NCBI RefSeq assembly: GCF_036884655.1
Contig: NC_088347.1
Coordinates: 16,133,501-16,197,500 of the forward strand
Source: Musa acuminata AAA Group
Lineage: Eukaryota; Streptophyta; Magnoliopsida; Zingiberales; Musaceae
Reading direction: 5' to 3'
Length of the DNA: 64,000 nucleotides
Part shown: positions 44,561 to 55,692 of the stretch, in pieces
Layout: each line of letters starts with the position of its first letter
How positions within the stretch are numbered: position 1 is the stretch's first letter
Made by a program: the position numbers and the translations under genes
Notes under the pieces: model-generated
Seen by the model: only the letters and a program-made list of their open reading frames with translations
Database searches by the model: none
Told to the model about the DNA's origin: nothing

Positions 44561-45840
44561 TGCAATGTTCACCTCATCTCATTTCCTCTTAGACACACTT
44601 AAATTCATGATATGTGAAGTAGTGTCTAGCATAAACAAACCATTATGCAATGTTCCTTTTGTGATAATCTCATTATCTAATAATATTAAACAACCATTAT
44701 TCTCAAAAACTAATTTATATCTACTAATTGTCAAACATGAAATGGAGATAATGTTTTTGATAATAGAAAGAACAAAGTAACATGCATCTAATGTAATAAT
44801 AGCTCAACCATGTAGATGTAGGGTGACCTCGCCAATAGCTACTACATCAACTTTTGCGCCACTACCCATCTTGAGGTCCATCTTGTCTCTTGGCAATCTC
44901 CTAGGTCTTGGTAGAACCTGCAACGAATTGCATATATGATAAGTACTACCCGTATCCAATACCCATGTTGTTATCATAAGAGTCTAACAAATGGAGATTG
45001 ATCATGAATATACCTGAAGCTTCTCCAAGCTTATGTTTCGCCCTCTCTACAAGGTACTCTTTGCAGTTCCTCTTCCAATGCCCATCTTTGCCATAGTAGA
45101 AGCACTGGCCTTTGTCCTTTGTCGAGTTTTTCTTAACAACCTTTGCTTTACCTGGTCTGCCCTTGCCCTTGCCCTTCTTAAGAGATTTTTCTGCTTTCCT
45201 TTTCTTTCTGGTCTCACTAGTGTAGAGAACTAGCTTCTCCTTTTTTATAGTGCTCTTTGCCTCCCTCAACATATTGAGGAGCTCCGGGAGAGTCACCTCA
45301 AGCTTGTTCATATTAAAATTAATTATGAATTATGAAAAGGAATCTGGTAGGGATTGAAGCATAATGTCCACACACAAGTTATCCTCTAGGACCATTCTTA
45401 GACCTGTGAGTTTCTCTATCAACTCAATCATTTTTAGAACATGGTTCTGAACCAGTGTCCCCTTAGTCATCTTAGCTCGGAAGAGGTTCTTGGATATCTC
45501 ATATCGCTGAGTCCTTCCCTGTTCCTCAAATAATTTACGGATTTGTAGTAGTATGGATCTAGCATCCATCTTTTCATGTTGTCTCTATAATTTAGGAGTC
45601 ATAGAGTCCAATATGTAACCCTGAGCAATAGTGGAGTCATCAATGTACTTCACATAGTGAGCGATCTCATCCTCGCTTACCTCTTCCTCGAGCGTAGACA
45701 TCACTATATCAAGGACATACGTGATTTTCTCCGTCGTGTGAACAATTCTCAAGTTCCGGAGCCAATCCGTATAATTTGGACTAGTGAGGCGGTTGACATC
45801 AAGTATGCCACGTAAGGGATTTTAAAGCGATATTTTCTAA
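44561..45840 (-). pseudogene. Element F gag, zinc knuckle and protease remnant
   Basis: Near 45830-45600 the minus strand reads gag N-terminal text (LTSPNYTDWLRNLRIVHTTE-like). Frames 45569-45330 (LFEEQGRTQRYEISKNLFRA and MLQSLPDSFS) and 45311-44946 ([20 protein letters not shown], a basic linker and [14 protein letters not shown]) follow. The zinc knuckle CX2CX4HX4C has its second Cys changed to Tyr. Downstream (44945-44561) is a degraded protease and pre-integrase region (LWHCRLGHI-like) full of stops. Confidence 0.8.
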
Positions 45841-46493
45841 AAATAAAAATGCAACAGAAATAAATAACATGCAGATTTTATAAAAAATAAATAATCAAGA
45901 TATGGACTTCTATCTTAATATGCTCCTACTATTTTACTAGCGAGTCACGCGACACCCTCAGCATGTGAAACAGAAGTCTTCGGTAGACTTATAGTGGGGA
46001 TCAGGATCCAATCAACGTCTTAGTGTAACCTCGAGAGACTCGACTAATCACACTAAGCCCAAAAGGTAGGCAACTCTTGTCGATTACAACTCTTTGAGAT
46101 TCCTGTCCTGTTCGGCCTCTGAATCACCATGGTCTTGAGGGACTCGACCAACCATGATGTTCGGTTAAGTAAACACCACCATTACAAGATGAGTTTGATT
46201 TGATGATATATCTTCGAGGGACTCGACCAAGCATACCATGTCCTCAGGTCACCGGTGACATCTCTATGTCGTAGGCAAGATAGCAAATCACGATGTATGT
46301 GAGCCTTAAGGGACTCGACCAACTCAACCTACACCGGGAATCGATCCCTATCTATAATAATAGAAGGCCATGTGGGTTAATCTAATTGCCTCACGTTTAC
46401 CGACTTAATATTATCGAGAGAGGGGTTTCTATGATTTGTTCTCCTAATATGACATGTCACACATACATATTTAATATATATCTACATCGCATG

Positions 46494-46496
<3 letters not shown>
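45841..46496 (+). repeat. Non-coding DNA with four GAGGGACTCGACCAA stem-loops
   Basis: GACTCGAC(C/T)AA occurs at about 46039, 46142, 46220 and 46312, 78-103 bp apart. The first copy is enclosed by a perfect 8-bp inverted repeat (CTTAGTGT/ACACTAAG). The second is flanked by ACCATGGT/ACCATGAT. The others have weaker complementary flanks. No coding frame is convincing. Confidence 0.55.

Positions 46497-46561
<65 letters not shown>
46497..46561 (+). repeat. (AT)n microsatellite
   Basis: About 65 bp of uninterrupted alternating A and T. Its length may be affected by assembly. Confidence 0.95.
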
Positions 46562-46563
<2 letters not shown>

Positions 46564-47609
46564 GTATATAAGCAATCATACCATATGATCATGGACCATA
46601 ACCTAATGTGATTAAGCCCGAGCCAGTGGACCTAATCACTTATATCAAGATCTATGTGTGCAGCGATACATCTTTATACCCTGTGATCGTAATAAAAAAT
46701 AAATAGAGATGCAAATAAAAAAAGAGTGTTATACTAAATGTTGAGATACATAAATGAGCTTGAAGGATGAGTTTAGACTAAAAATATCATCTTTGTTAAA
46801 CTAAATTAAACTCAATGAAAGTTGCTGTAACATTAGAATTATATTAATAAAAGAAAAAAAGGAAAAACAAGAAATGAGGCTTGATAGGATTGAATTCTAG
46901 ACCTCAAGGCAATCTTTTAAGCACATCTATCTTATTTTGGACTCATTCTCTTTATTTACATGAAATAGGTTATCTTAACATAATAACCCATAACCTTTTC
47001 TCTTTTTCTTTCATCATTCTCTCAGCTTTTCTCATGGAGGCCAAGAAACCTTAACTCTAAGAAAAATTGAGGTATATCATTTTCTAGCACACTCGATCAT
47101 CAAGGAACATGATCGTTCCTTGGCATATTCATTTTTAAGTTCAACCAAGCAAGTATAAGTTTAATTCATTATAAAATAATGATCATATAAATTATCGTAT
47201 GCATAATTATATTTCGGAAAGCATGTTTCGAATGATACGATTGTTATGAGTAAGGAATGAGCTAAATATGAATGTATATATTTTGTAAGCCTAAAAATAT
47301 ATGAATTATGATAAAAATAACTTATATATATACATATATGATGGTGTATAGTAAGGAAGTGTACATATGTACTATGACGTGCGGTGTGCAAGTGCACATA
47401 TATGCTATGATATGCGGTGTGGGAATGCACATATATGTTATAATGTTCAATACATGTATATTCTATGACGTGTAGTGTAGGAGTGCTTGTATATATATTA
47501 TAATGTACAATATAGGAGTTCACATATATATTATGATGACATGCGGTGTGGGAGTGCATATATATGTTATGACATGGAGTGTAGAAATCTATAAATTTGC
47601 TATACTTCT
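46562..47609 (+). other. Probable chromovirus LTR segment with minisatellite
   Basis: This AT-rich DNA has no gene. Text such as TTCTCATGGAGGCCAAGAAA near 47031 resembles Tekay/Del-type LTRs, and the continuation lies at 49256-49773 and perhaps at 61741. Between 47340 and 47590 a degenerate unit of about 40-60 bp (GTGCGGTGTG...GCACATATATG...TATGAT) repeats about five times. The assignment is tentative. Confidence 0.45.
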
Positions 47610-49250
47610 TATTGAATCTTATATTTTGATGAGGAAACCACTTGATATGTGTTTATGATTTAATCTATGTTTTGAACGATGTAGTATACTTCAATCAGGA
47701 TGAGACAATTAAAGCAGGAAAATCATGTTACGCCGGAGGAACATGTCAGAAGATTGGACGTCGAGCCGGTGGATCGGTCAACGTATCGACGAAAGCCTTC
47801 GGGCCATGGATTTGGGCATCAGGCCAAGAAGAGCGGAGATTGTGCCAAGGATATCAGAGTTGCGAAGTCAACTGGCTGATTAGGAAATAAGTCGTAAGAG
47901 AGGACGATGTGCCGAAGAATCGGACGAAGCATCGAGGGACCAATGACATATCAGACAACTTGATTAATTGCTTAGGATTAATTGTCTCGATCGAAGTTTT
48001 GTTTTAAGTGTGCAGGATTAACTACGATAGCTTGAAGACATAAAGCAAGTCTACCGGAGTCAAGTTCGATGGGTGTTCGAGAGTCGGCCGAGAGTCCGAA
48101 GATTCGTCGAAAGTATTGTCGGAACCAACCAAGAAGAAATCGGGGACTTGCCGAAGTTTTTGAAAGTCCATCGGAGAGATCATCGGAGGTTCGCGGAGAT
48201 CACCGAGAAGGTTCAGTTACTTTCCAAAGACTCACTGAACTCGCCACAAGACCGGGAGCCTGTTGGGAGTCTATCGGAAAAAATCTGAGGGTGTATCGGA
48301 AGTCCACCGGAAGTTCGCCGAAAAGCTCACCGGAAGGAAACTCGACGATGCCGGTTAAAAACTTGCTTAAGACGATATCTTAATTTCATAATTTACATAT
48401 AATTAGGTTTAGGATTAAGGGTTAATCTTATAACCCGGTTAGGGGCCAATTGGGCCCGAGTTTGGACTGGTTTGGGCCAAGTTTGGAGCCCAACCAGTGA
48501 GTTGAAATAGCTTAGGCGGTGGCACCGCCCATAACTTAAAGGATCGAGCGATGGTACTTTCAGACTAGGCGGTGGCACTGCCCAGCACCCGAAAGATCGA
48601 GTAGTGGCACCACTAGTGAACGGTCAATATGACATTGACAAGCGGTGGCACCGGCAGCTCCGGGAATCTAAGAGGAATTCAAAATTTGGAGCCCAAATTT
48701 GAATCCTCTTGGGGTCTATAAATACCCTTCAATTCTCAGCAGAGAATACAACCTTTGAGAAGTTAGAGATTGAGATAAAGCCTTAGCAAAGTCTTTAGCA
48801 AGTCTTGTTTTCAATACCTTAAGTGTTCACCTCCCTCTTTCTCTTTGAACACCTCCCTCTTTCTCTTTGAAAATCTGTAAGAGTGTGAACCACTTGTAAA
48901 AGGTTGTAAGAGGGGTATTTGTACTTCCCCTTTAAAGTAATTTGCTAGTGAAAGTTGGGAGCCTAATCGAAGAAGGCTTCGCAAGTGGATGTAGGTCATT
49001 TGACCGAACCACTTTAAATTGGTGTGTTCCTTGAATGTGTGAGTGTTTACCTTTCCGAAACCGTTATTTACATAGCAGCAAGCTTTTGGTTTTCATCTCC
49101 TTACTTTACTCGAGCTACTTTTACCAAGTCATTCTTTATCGAATCGAAATCTCTACGCATTTATGAAATTATTTTCAAACTTACAAGTTTTAATCTGCTG
49201 CACTAATTCACCCCCCCTCCCGCCCTCTTAGTGCCGCTCCGATCCTAACA
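47610..49250 (+). mobile_element. Solo LTR of SIRE-like copia (D type)
   Basis: This 1,641 bp LTR starts TATTGAATCTT and ends GATCCTAACA. It is flanked by CTTCT (47605-47609) and CTTCC (49251-49255), a 5-bp duplication with one mismatch. It holds the U3 block (48060-48350), the GGCGGTG array (48515-48660), TATAAATA at 48717 and a C-rich U5 end. No internal sequence remains. Confidence 0.88.
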
Positions 49251-49255
49251 CTTCC

Positions 49256-49773
49256 TATGTGTGCATATAAGTATTTTAAATTATTTTGATATAGAATTTT
49301 ATCTTTTTATTTTAAATATACTATGTTATAGAGTTATGCTTGCTAAAGAAGTCATAGGATGAGGTGTTTATTGTTAATTATCTTATGATGATAATTTTAA
49401 AGTATAATATACATGATATGATGTATGCTCATCTAAATAAAGTCATAAAGGCTTATACTTACTAAGTAATTATTTATTATAGACCCTATTTCGTAGGTAA
49501 GGATACTAGTACCGTACCTAAGTGATTGGGTAGGGAAGTGAGCACATGCAAACCTATGTCAACACAGATATGAACGATGACTTATGGGTATTTGATGTAT
49601 AAAACTTTTGGATACATTATATGTGTGTGTTTTTCTTTGGTTAGATATTACAATTATTATATGTACATGTTTCAAAAACATTATGTATAAAGGAAACTCT
49701 GTCAGTTTGTTTAGTAAATTAATATGTTTTAATTTTAAGATTGTTTACTTTTCGCGACACTCCTATCGTAGCA
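49256..49773 (+). other. Second piece of the probable chromovirus LTR
   Basis: The text GGCTTATACTTACTAAGTAA and GGTAAGGATACTAGTACCG, then GTGATTGGGTAGGGAAGTG, resembles the downstream part of Tekay-type LTRs as I remember them. No coding sequence is present. It ends where the truncated LTR of element G begins. Confidence 0.45.
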
Positions 49774-50956
49774 TAATCTATATGTTGAGAAAAGTATGCA
49801 GGATTAACTACGATAGTAGTAATACATAAAGCAAATGTTGTGCCAAAGTCAAGATTGAGACTTCATTGGGAGTTCGAGAGTTCGTCGGAAGTCCGGACGT
49901 TTGTCGGAAGTTCTATCGGAATTCCAAACTTTCATCAGAAGTTCTACTGGAACTGACCGAGAAGTCCAGGAGCTTGCCAAAGAAGCTCGTTGGAACTCGT
50001 CAAGAAGATCGTCGTAAAGTCCAAGAGCTTACCGGGTGTCCGCTAGAACATTATCGAGAGATAGACGGAAGTTCACCGGAAGTTTGCCGGAAGAACAATT
50101 GACGTACCATAACAAGAATACTTTGTTAAATATCTTAATTGTTATAGTTAGACCTTAAGTTGAGTTAGGATTAGGAGGAAATCCCACTAACTCAGTTAAG
50201 GGTCAATTGGGCCCTTAATAGGGCTGAATTGGGCCTGTTGAAATAGCCCATTCAGCACCTGAAGTCACGGTCGGTAGTAGCACTACCTAGTGACCCAGTC
50301 TCCCAAGTGGTCTAGGTGGTGGTACCACCTAGTGTCAAAGTGTCAGGTGATGGTACCACCTAGTACTAGAGGTGATACCGCCTGTACCCCAGAAATCCAG
50401 GATGACACTTTTTGGCTCCAATTTTGAAGTCATTGAGGCCTATAAATACCCCACCCTTTTCTGCATGAAAGGATAACAAAAGTGTAATCAAAAGTGTGAA
50501 AAATCTTAAGTGTTGGGGTGTTAAAAGTGTTGTAAAAGTGAGAAGAGTCCTCCTCCGTCTCTTAGCTTTGTAATCATCCAAGAAAGAGAAGTGAGGCTTG
50601 TAAGGGTTATCTCCTAAACCAATGAAAATGAGAAAGTGCTGTAAAGAGGTGGTTAGTCTTCGTCTATTGAAGGAGGACTATTAGTAGATGTCGGTGATCT
50701 CGATGAACGAGGAATCAGAAGTGGATGTAGGTCACAATGACTGAACCACTATAAATTTCGGTGTGTTCTTTCCTTACTGCAAATTCTCTTTACTACATCA
50801 CAAATTGCCCAACCTTTTCTTCTCTACTGATTCAAAGTGAAACAAATGATTTGAGTCGAAACCAATTTTTATCATACGAAGGCTTTCGAATCAACGTAAT
50901 TTTTCCGCTGCACTAATTCACCTCCCCCCCTCTTAGTGCCGCTCTTGATCCTAACA
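49774..50956 (+). repeat. 5' LTR of element G, truncated at its start
   Basis: It begins at TAATCTATATGTTGAG, which is about 48 bp inside the 3' LTR copy, and ends CTAACA. The array (50270-50380) is about 130 bp shorter than in the 3' LTR (60895-61150), a loss of several palindrome units. TATAAATA is at 50441. Confidence 0.87.
50441..50448 (+). promoter_or_regulatory. LTR TATA box (element G)
   Basis: TATAAATA is followed by CCCCACCC. The 3' LTR copy is at 61208-61215. Confidence 0.65.
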
Positions 50957-50970
50957 ATTGTTATCAAAGT
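50957..50970 (+). other. Primer-binding site, element G
   Basis: ATTGTTATCAAAG immediately follows the LTR and differs from ATTGGTATCAGAG at two positions, both G->T or G->A. Confidence 0.7.
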
Positions 50971-51062
50971 AAGGTCACTCTCGTTTGGTTTGAAACTCAA
51001 GAGAGATAGCATTTGCTAGCAACCAAGAGAGTCATTCAATTATACATCCACCCATATTCAAT

Positions 51063-52482
51063 ATGATGGATTACACATATTGGAAGATTATAATAAGGAT
51101 ATTTCTAATTTCAATAGATTTTGAGTTACGGAACCTTGTAGAAAATGGCTTTCAAAAGTCCTCTCTTCTAATGAGTGATTAGAATGAGTTAGAGAAGAAG
51201 ACTTTCACTTTAAATGCCAAGACTATGAATGTTTTGTTTTGTGTTTTAGATAAAAACGAGTTCAATCAAGTGTCTATTTATGAAATGACTTTTGATATTT
51301 GACACACTCGAAATCACTCATGAAGGCACTAGTAGAGTAAAGGAGTCGAAGATAAATCTTTTAGTTCATACTTACGAATTGTTTTGGATGAAACCAAGCG
51401 AGACTATTGTTGACATATACACCCGTTTTACAGATGTCATTAATAGTTTAAAAGCTCTTGGCAAATATTTTTTGAACTTTGAACTTGTTAATAAAATCTT
51501 GAGATCCGTTCCAAAGAGTTAGGACCCTAAAGTAACGACCATTCAAGAGGCCAAGGATTTAAATAACTTTCCTCTTAAAAAACTTATTGGGTCACTAATG
51601 ACCTATGAGATGACTTGCAACGCTCATGAAGAGCTTGAGAATAACCTTCCAAAGAATAGGAAGGATATGACACTAAGAACTCAAGAAGACCACTTGAAAG
51701 AAAATTCAAGCGATGAGGACTATGATGATGACTTGACACTCTTGATAAGAAAGTTTAAAAAATTCATAAAAAGGAATAAATTTAAAAATGATACTGAAAA
51801 TAAAATCGAACCCAAGAAAGAGTAAGTAATATACTATGAATGCAAGAAGCCGGAATATTTCAAAAGTGAATGTCCCCAAGTAATGAAGAAGCAACCAAAG
51901 AAGAAGAAGACTCTTAAAGCAACTTGGGACGACTCAAGTGCATCCGAAGAAGACGAACCAACCAACATAGAGCAAGTTGCTCACTACGCTCTAATGCCTA
52001 TCGGAGATGAGGTAAGCAGTTCATTAGATGTAAATTTATCTTTCGATGAGCTTTTAAGGGCTTTTCATGAATTGTTTGATGAATATAAATCTTTGAGTAA
52101 AAAGTATAACTTTTTGAAAAAGGAGCATGCCATTTTAAATGTTGAATTTAAAAACCTTAAGCATGATAATCCTTCTTTGCCTCCACGTACTAAGTGTGAA
52201 CACTTAGAGACACTTAAGAAGGAAAACTTACTACCCAAAGAAACCTTAAAAAAGTTTGAGGTTGGTAGCAAGTCCTTGAATATGATCCTCACCAATAAGG
52301 GTCACGTCCATACAAGAGGTAGAATTAGATTTGTGTGTAGCTCTCACCAAAATCCAACCACCTTTGTTAAAGGCCCTACCTTGCATGTATTAACCCACAC
52401 CAAATGCAACTTTTATTGCAAATCCGGACATGTTGCATACAAATGTCCATTTAAGAGATATAATCCACATAAATTTATTTAG
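51063..52482 (+). pseudogene. Element G gag with two zinc-knuckle regions
   Basis: From ATG 51063 the text reads MMDYTYWKIIIRIFLISIDF, NELEKKTFTLNAKTMNVLF and KNEFNQVSIYEM. After a 2-nt loss near 51309 the frame changes to HTLEITHEGTSRVKESKINL, MKPSETIVDIYTRFTDVINS and IGSLMTYEMTCNAHEELENN. Stops replace conserved Trp codons near 51168, 51298 and 51523, and another stop is at 51823. The first zinc knuckle (YYECKKPEYFKSECP) has lost Cys, Gly and His by G->A or C->T changes. An open stretch 51883-52482 carries an acidic/Lys-rich linker and ends with CNFYCKSGHVAYKC, a second knuckle. Confidence 0.85.
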
Positions 52483-53155
52483 GTTTCTAAAGGAATCTCA
52501 AATGACTCGATGCAACATGATAAGTTGTGTAGATAGATTTTTGAGACACTCAAGATCAAATGGGTACCTAAAAATAATCCTTTTTTATATAAATGTTTAC
52601 CATCACAAGCTAGGAGCAAAAGATGGTACCTTGATAGTGCATCGCATATGATTGGAGATCCATCTTAATTCTCTAAGCTCACTAGTTGTCTCCAAAGTTG
52701 ACATGTCCGGATTTACAATAAAAGTTGCATTTGGTGTGCATCGCATATGATTGGAGATCCATCAACTTTGGAGACAATAACAATGGTAAAATCATTGACA
52801 AAGGAATCATAGGTAGCAAATCTAACTTTTTGATTGAAGTTGTATTGTTGGTTGATGGCTTAAAGCATAATCTTTTGAACATTAACTAATTGTGTGATAA
52901 AGGATACATCAGTAGATTTGAATCCAATACTTGCATTATTAAAAACCACACAAAAACACATCTATGATTGTATTAAAACAAAATAATGTATACACTATCG
53001 ACATTGATGATCTATGTAATGAAATGTTCATTTTGGTTTTGAATAACGATCCTTAGCTTTAACATATGAGATTAGGTCATGCTAACATAAAACTAATTCT
53101 CAACTCTTATCCAAAGAACTTGTAAGAGGTATTCCTAACATTAAGCTCATCAAAG
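52483..53155 (+). pseudogene. Element G protease region with local rearrangement
   Basis: The text IKWVPKNNPFLYKCLP precedes RWYLDSASHMIGDPS, a damaged copia protease start (expected DSG-type active site). Between 52680 and 52770 the DNA carries inverted copies of the nearby zinc-knuckle sequence and of a protease segment, followed by a second copy of GCATCGCATATGATTGGAGA. Downstream, a GDNNNGKIID-like block and ALTYEIRSC*-like pre-integrase text are full of stops. Protease function is lost. Confidence 0.75.
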
Positions 53156-54150
53156 ACAATGTGTGTGATGCATGCCAACTAGGAAAAAAATATATATATA
53201 GCTTTAAATCAAAATATCAAATAAGCACCTCTAGACCATTGCAATTGATCAATATGGATTTGTTTGGACCAATTAATACATCAAGCTTAGGAGGTAGCAA
53301 ATACGCTTTTGTCATTATAGACGATTATAGTAGATATATTTGGACATATTTCTTGGCACACAAAAGTGATTGCTTTAGGTATTTTTCTAAGTTTTGTAAA
53401 CTTGTTCAACATAAAAAAAGCTTTATGATTTCATTAATTCGGAGTGATTATGGTGGCGAATTTTAAAACTGTGATATCTAAAATTTTTGTGAATTTAATG
53501 GATACAACCATAATTTTTCTACTTTGATAAATCCTCAACAAAATGAAGTGGTAGAAAGGAAAAATAGAAATTTACAAGAAATGTCAAGAATCATGTTGAA
53601 CAAACATAGCCTACCCAAATATTTTTGGGCCGAAACCATTAATACAACATGCTATGTCATGAATAGGGTTCCAGTAAGACTATTACTTTCCAAAACTCTT
53701 TATAAATTGTGGAACAATAAAAAACCCAATGTTTCATATTTTAAAGTTTTCAGTTGTAAATGTTTTATCTTGAATAAAAAAGATGCCTTAGGAAAGTTTG
53801 ATACAAAATCCGATCAAGGGATTTTTCTTAGCTATTCTTCTAGTTCTAAAGTCTTTCGTATTTTTAACAAAAGAACTTTGGTTATAGAAGAATCTATTCA
53901 TGTTGTCTTTAATAAAGTTTCCGAATTTAAGAAAAATGAGTTTGATGATGATCTTAATTTTGATGCTTTGAATTTAAATGAACCTTCTCCTTCAACTAGC
54001 AACTTGGATACATCTTATTCTGAAACATCTTTACCCAAGGAATTGAAGTACATAGATGCTCATCCTAAGGAGCTAATCATAGGAGATACATCAAAAGGGG
54101 TTCAAACTCATTCTTCTCGTAAAAATTTTTATGCCAACATTGTTTTTCTT
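53156..54150 (+). pseudogene. Element G integrase
   Basis: Frame 53161-53466 reads CDACQLGKKYIYSFKSKYQI (end of the zinc-binding domain), NMDLFGPINTSSLGGSKYAF, VIIDDYSRYIWTYFLAHKSD and SLIRSDYGGEF. A TAA at 53464 and a second stop follow. Frame 53524-54156 has NPQQNEVVERKNRNLQEMSR, HSLPKYFWAETINTTCYVMN, KLWNNKKPNVSYFKVFSCKC, SDQGIFLSYSSSSKVFRIFN and a Ser/Asn-rich linker. The catalytic acids are visible in MDLFG, SDYGGEF and NEVVERKN. Two stops between the halves inactivate it. Confidence 0.85.
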
Positions 54151-55692
54151 TCTTAAATTAAACCTAAATGCATTGACGAGGCTTTGAAAGATAATTTATG
54201 GGTTATCACGATGTAGGAAGAGTTGAATCAATTTAAGAGAAATGAGGTGTAGAAGCTTGTTTCAAGGCTAAATGACCATTTAGTTATTGGTACTAAATGA
54301 GTCTTTAGAAACAAGTAAGATGAATTTGGTTTCATGGTTAGAAATAAGGCTAGATTAGTAGCCAAGGGTTTCAACCAAGAAGAAAGTATCAATTATAAAG
54401 AAACCTTCACTCCTATGGCACGATTAGAAGCCATAAGGATACTCCTTGCCTATACTAGTAGTAATAATTTTAAGTTATTTCAAATGGATGTTAAAAGTTC
54501 TTTTCTTAATAGCTTTATTTTCGAAGAAGTTTATGTTAAACAACCTCCCGGATTTGAGAATGATAATCTTTCTAATCATGTGTTTAAATTGACTAAAGCT
54601 CTTTATGGATTGAAACAAACCCCAAGGGCTTGGTATAAGAGACGTACCTCATTTCTTATCCAAAATAATTTCTCTAAAGGTAAGGTCGATACTACATTAT
54701 TTATTAAAAAATTTAAAAATAATTTTCTTGTTGTTCAAATTTACATTGATGATATTATTTTTAGTTCTACAAATGAATCTCTATGTGAATCGTTTGCCAA
54801 AAGTAAGAGCCAAGAGTTTGAAATGAGTTTAATAGGTGAACTAACCTTCTTTTTAGGCTTACAAATCAAACAACTTAGTAATGATATTTTTCTTAGTCAA
54901 ACAAAATATGTATTAGACTTGTTAAAACAGTTTAATATGGATAATTCAAAGGCTATCAATACTCCTATGAGTACCTCTACTAAGTTAGACATTGACGAAA
55001 GTGGAGAAAGCTTTGATCAAAAAGCTTATAGGGGCATGATAGGTAGTTTACTATACCTCACCACAACTAGACCGAACATCATGTTTAGCATTGGACTTTG
55101 TGTTAGGTTTCAATTTAATCCTAAGCTATCTTATTTTAAAGTAGTTAAAAGAATTCTTATATATTTTAAAGGAACCACTAATATAGGATTATGGTATCCA
55201 AAATCTGAAAACTTTGAATTAATTTCTTATGCTGATGTAGACTTAGCTGGATATAGATTAGATAGAAAAAGCACATTTGAAACATGTCAACTCTTAGGTC
55301 ATGCACTTGTCTCTTGGTTTTTCAAGAAATAAAACTCGGTTGCACTATCTACAACCGAAGCCGAATATATAGCGGTAAGTGCATGTTGAGCACAAGTTAT
55401 ATAGATAAAAAATACATTAGAAGATTATAAGATTCACCTTAAGAACATTCCTATAAAATGTGATAACATGAGTGCAATATGTTTAACGAAAAATCATATT
55501 CAACACTCTAAAACTAAATATATTGATATTAGGCATCACTTTATATGAGATCATGTTAATAATCATGATGTAATCTTAGAATTCATTAATATGAAACATC
55601 AATTGGCCGATATATTTACAAAACCTTTAAATGAAGAACAATTTGATTTCATTAGAAGGGAGTTAAGGATGTTAAATTGTCCGAATGCATGA
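54151..55692 (+). pseudogene. Element G reverse transcriptase and RNase H
   Basis: After stops near 54156, 54211 and 54296, a 332-codon open frame (54334-55332) covers RT: NKARLVAKGFNQEESINYKE, FQMDVKSSFLNSFIFEEVYV, KALYGLKQTPRAWYKRRTSF and QIYIDDIIFSSTNESLCESF, with the catalytic YIDD kept, then FFLGLQIKQLSNDIFLSQTK and the tether YRGMIGSLLYLTTTRPNIMF. RNase H begins ELISYADVDLAGYRLDRKST and continues past a TAA at 55330 as SVALSTTEAEYIAVSAC. It ends with HQLADIFTKPLNEEQFDFIR and a stop near 55690. Confidence 0.88.

Larger units (their letters stand above)
40366..45840 (-). mobile_element. Element F: Ty1/copia of another lineage (TNT1-94-like), eroded
   Basis: On the minus strand the order is gag (to about 45830), zinc knuckle, integrase, RT/RNase H, polypurine tract (complement of 41948-41958) and 3' LTR (40366-41947). 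No matching 5' LTR is seen to the right, where different DNA begins near 45840. Its proteins are distinct from the SIRE-like group. A shorter LTR of the same family lies at 62927-63620 in the plus orientation. Confidence 0.82.

Noticed and set aside
46386..46571. Short frame ending in a Tyr-Ile repeat
   Set aside because: It is the translation of the (AT)n microsatellite.
52682..52882. Minus-strand frame containing a zinc-knuckle text (CNFYCKSGH)
   Set aside because: It is the inverted duplicate of the plus-strand gag knuckle at 52398-52435, a rearrangement rather than an antisense gene.
54760..54800. YIDDIIF motif as a possible integrated pararetrovirus (badnavirus-type) RT
   Set aside because: The surrounding order (integrase before RT, copia tether and RNase H, LTRs and polypurine tract) is Ty1/copia. 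No pararetroviral coat or movement protein text was seen.
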